In this document: positions 63,774 to 64,000 of the stretch, in pieces
Position numbering within the stretch: position 1 is the stretch's first letter
How the letters are laid out: each line of letters starts with the position of its first letter
Assembly (NCBI RefSeq): GCF_000472965.1
Contig: NZ_AXAU01000019.1
Coordinates: 1-64,000, forward strand
Length of the DNA: 64,000 nt
Origin: Bradyrhizobium murdochi
GTDB lineage: Bacteria; Pseudomonadota; Alphaproteobacteria; Rhizobiales; Xanthobacteraceae
Reading direction: 5' to 3'
Made by a program: the position numbers and the translations under genes
The notes under the pieces: generated by a model
Database searches by the model: none
What the model was told of the DNA's origin: nothing
What the model saw: only the letters and a program-made list of their open reading frames with translations

Positions 63774-64000
63774 ATGAAGAGTTGCGTGGTGTTTCGGCCC
63801 AATCCGCCGAAACTTTTCATGCTGAACCTCAATGCTTGGCTCATATTTGAGCTCTGCGACGGCAGCAGTCCCGACCACGTCGCGCAGAGGTATCGAAAAA
63901 GCGTGGCGGCTCAGATGTCCGAGCGCGAGGCCGATCGCCATCTTAGGATTGGTATCAAGAATTTGCATGACCAGGGCCTGATTGAGTTGAAATTAACAGA
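63774..64000 (+). CDS. PqqD-like (RRE) protein, partial
   Basis: An open frame of at least 75 codons cut by the window end, starting at ATG 63774 four bases after the radical SAM stop with GAAGAG upstream. It reads LNLNAWLIFELCDGSSPDHVAQRYRKSVAAQMSEREADRHLRIGIKNLHDQGLIEL, matching the PqqD/RiPP recognition element pattern (LNxxAxxIxELCDG...). PqqD-like domains bind the leader of a precursor peptide and present it to the radical SAM partner. Its C-terminus and any further domain are unseen. Confidence 0.8.
   Translation, partial: MKSCVVFRPNPPKLFMLNLNAWLIFELCDGSSPDHVAQRYRKSVAAQMSEREADRHLRIGIKNLHDQGLIELKLT

Noticed and set aside
62726..64000. PQQ biosynthesis operon (pqqDE)
   Set aside because: No pqqA, pqqB or pqqC, gene order is E-like before D-like, and the SPASM Cys pattern differs from PqqE.

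Overview
This is a high-GC alphaproteobacterial chromosome segment. Gene families, gene order (hflK-hflC-DUF2065-degP, sspB-fumC-DUF4169-RHH), a two-piece tmRNA with tag ANDNYAPVAQAA and several families of palindromic intergenic repeats point to Bradyrhizobium or a close relative (Nitrobacteraceae). This is an inference from recognised families, not from a database search. I see no rRNA, tRNA, CRISPR, prophage or insertion sequence; most of the window is ordinary chromosome rich in transport genes.

Layout. 0.3-6 kb: a branched-chain/hydrophobic amino acid ABC operon (binding protein, livG, livF, livH, livM) ending in a translationally coupled polyphosphate kinase (ppk2). 6-9.7 kb: a NitT/TauT-type ABC transporter followed by a NUDIX hydrolase whose start codon lies in a 15-bp perfect hairpin. 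10.2-12.6 kb: an osmoprotectant ABC system with permease and binding protein fused. 12.9-16.4 kb: two tandem LtaS-like membrane phosphotransferase/sulfatase paralogues. 16.6-18.1 kb: a TetR regulator divergent from a ferric-reductase-like membrane protein, with two matching operators between them. 18-22.2 kb: SDR oxidoreductase, DUF2336 protein, LysR regulator divergent from a PaaI-type thioesterase.

22.7-29.9 kb: isoleucine/valine biosynthesis. ilvI is preceded by a promoter, a leader peptide rich in Ile, Leu and Val codons, and mutually exclusive hairpins ending in a terminator, a textbook attenuator. ilvI is followed by an ACT-less threonine dehydratase, ilvN, a methyltransferase, EamA and LysE exporters, and ilvC. 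30-38.2 kb: miaA and serB with overlapping start codons; degP, DUF2065, hflC, hflK; folA, a GNAT acetyltransferase and thyA. 38.4-41.6 kb: a tctBAC tripartite tricarboxylate transporter. 42-45.2 kb: permuted ssrA next to sspB (the adaptor for its tag), then fumC and two small genes. 45.2-47.7 kb: a TPR lipoprotein-like gene and an ABC-F ATPase that may have an overlapping upstream ORF.

47.9-50.2 kb holds an unusual set: an AmmeMemoRadiSam-type radical SAM enzyme, an Mth938-like protein and a secreted C13 (legumain-like) peptidase. 50.3-59.1 kb: a GT-C-like membrane protein, a giant AsmA protein, a cytochrome P450 divergent from a TetR regulator, and an MFS transporter. 59.3-64 kb: a zinc-ribbon/class III cyclase/AAA/TPR signalling protein divergent from a radical SAM-SPASM enzyme and a PqqD-like protein cut by the window edge. 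The last pair is the hallmark of a peptide-maturation (RiPP) cassette and is the best candidate for an undescribed system.
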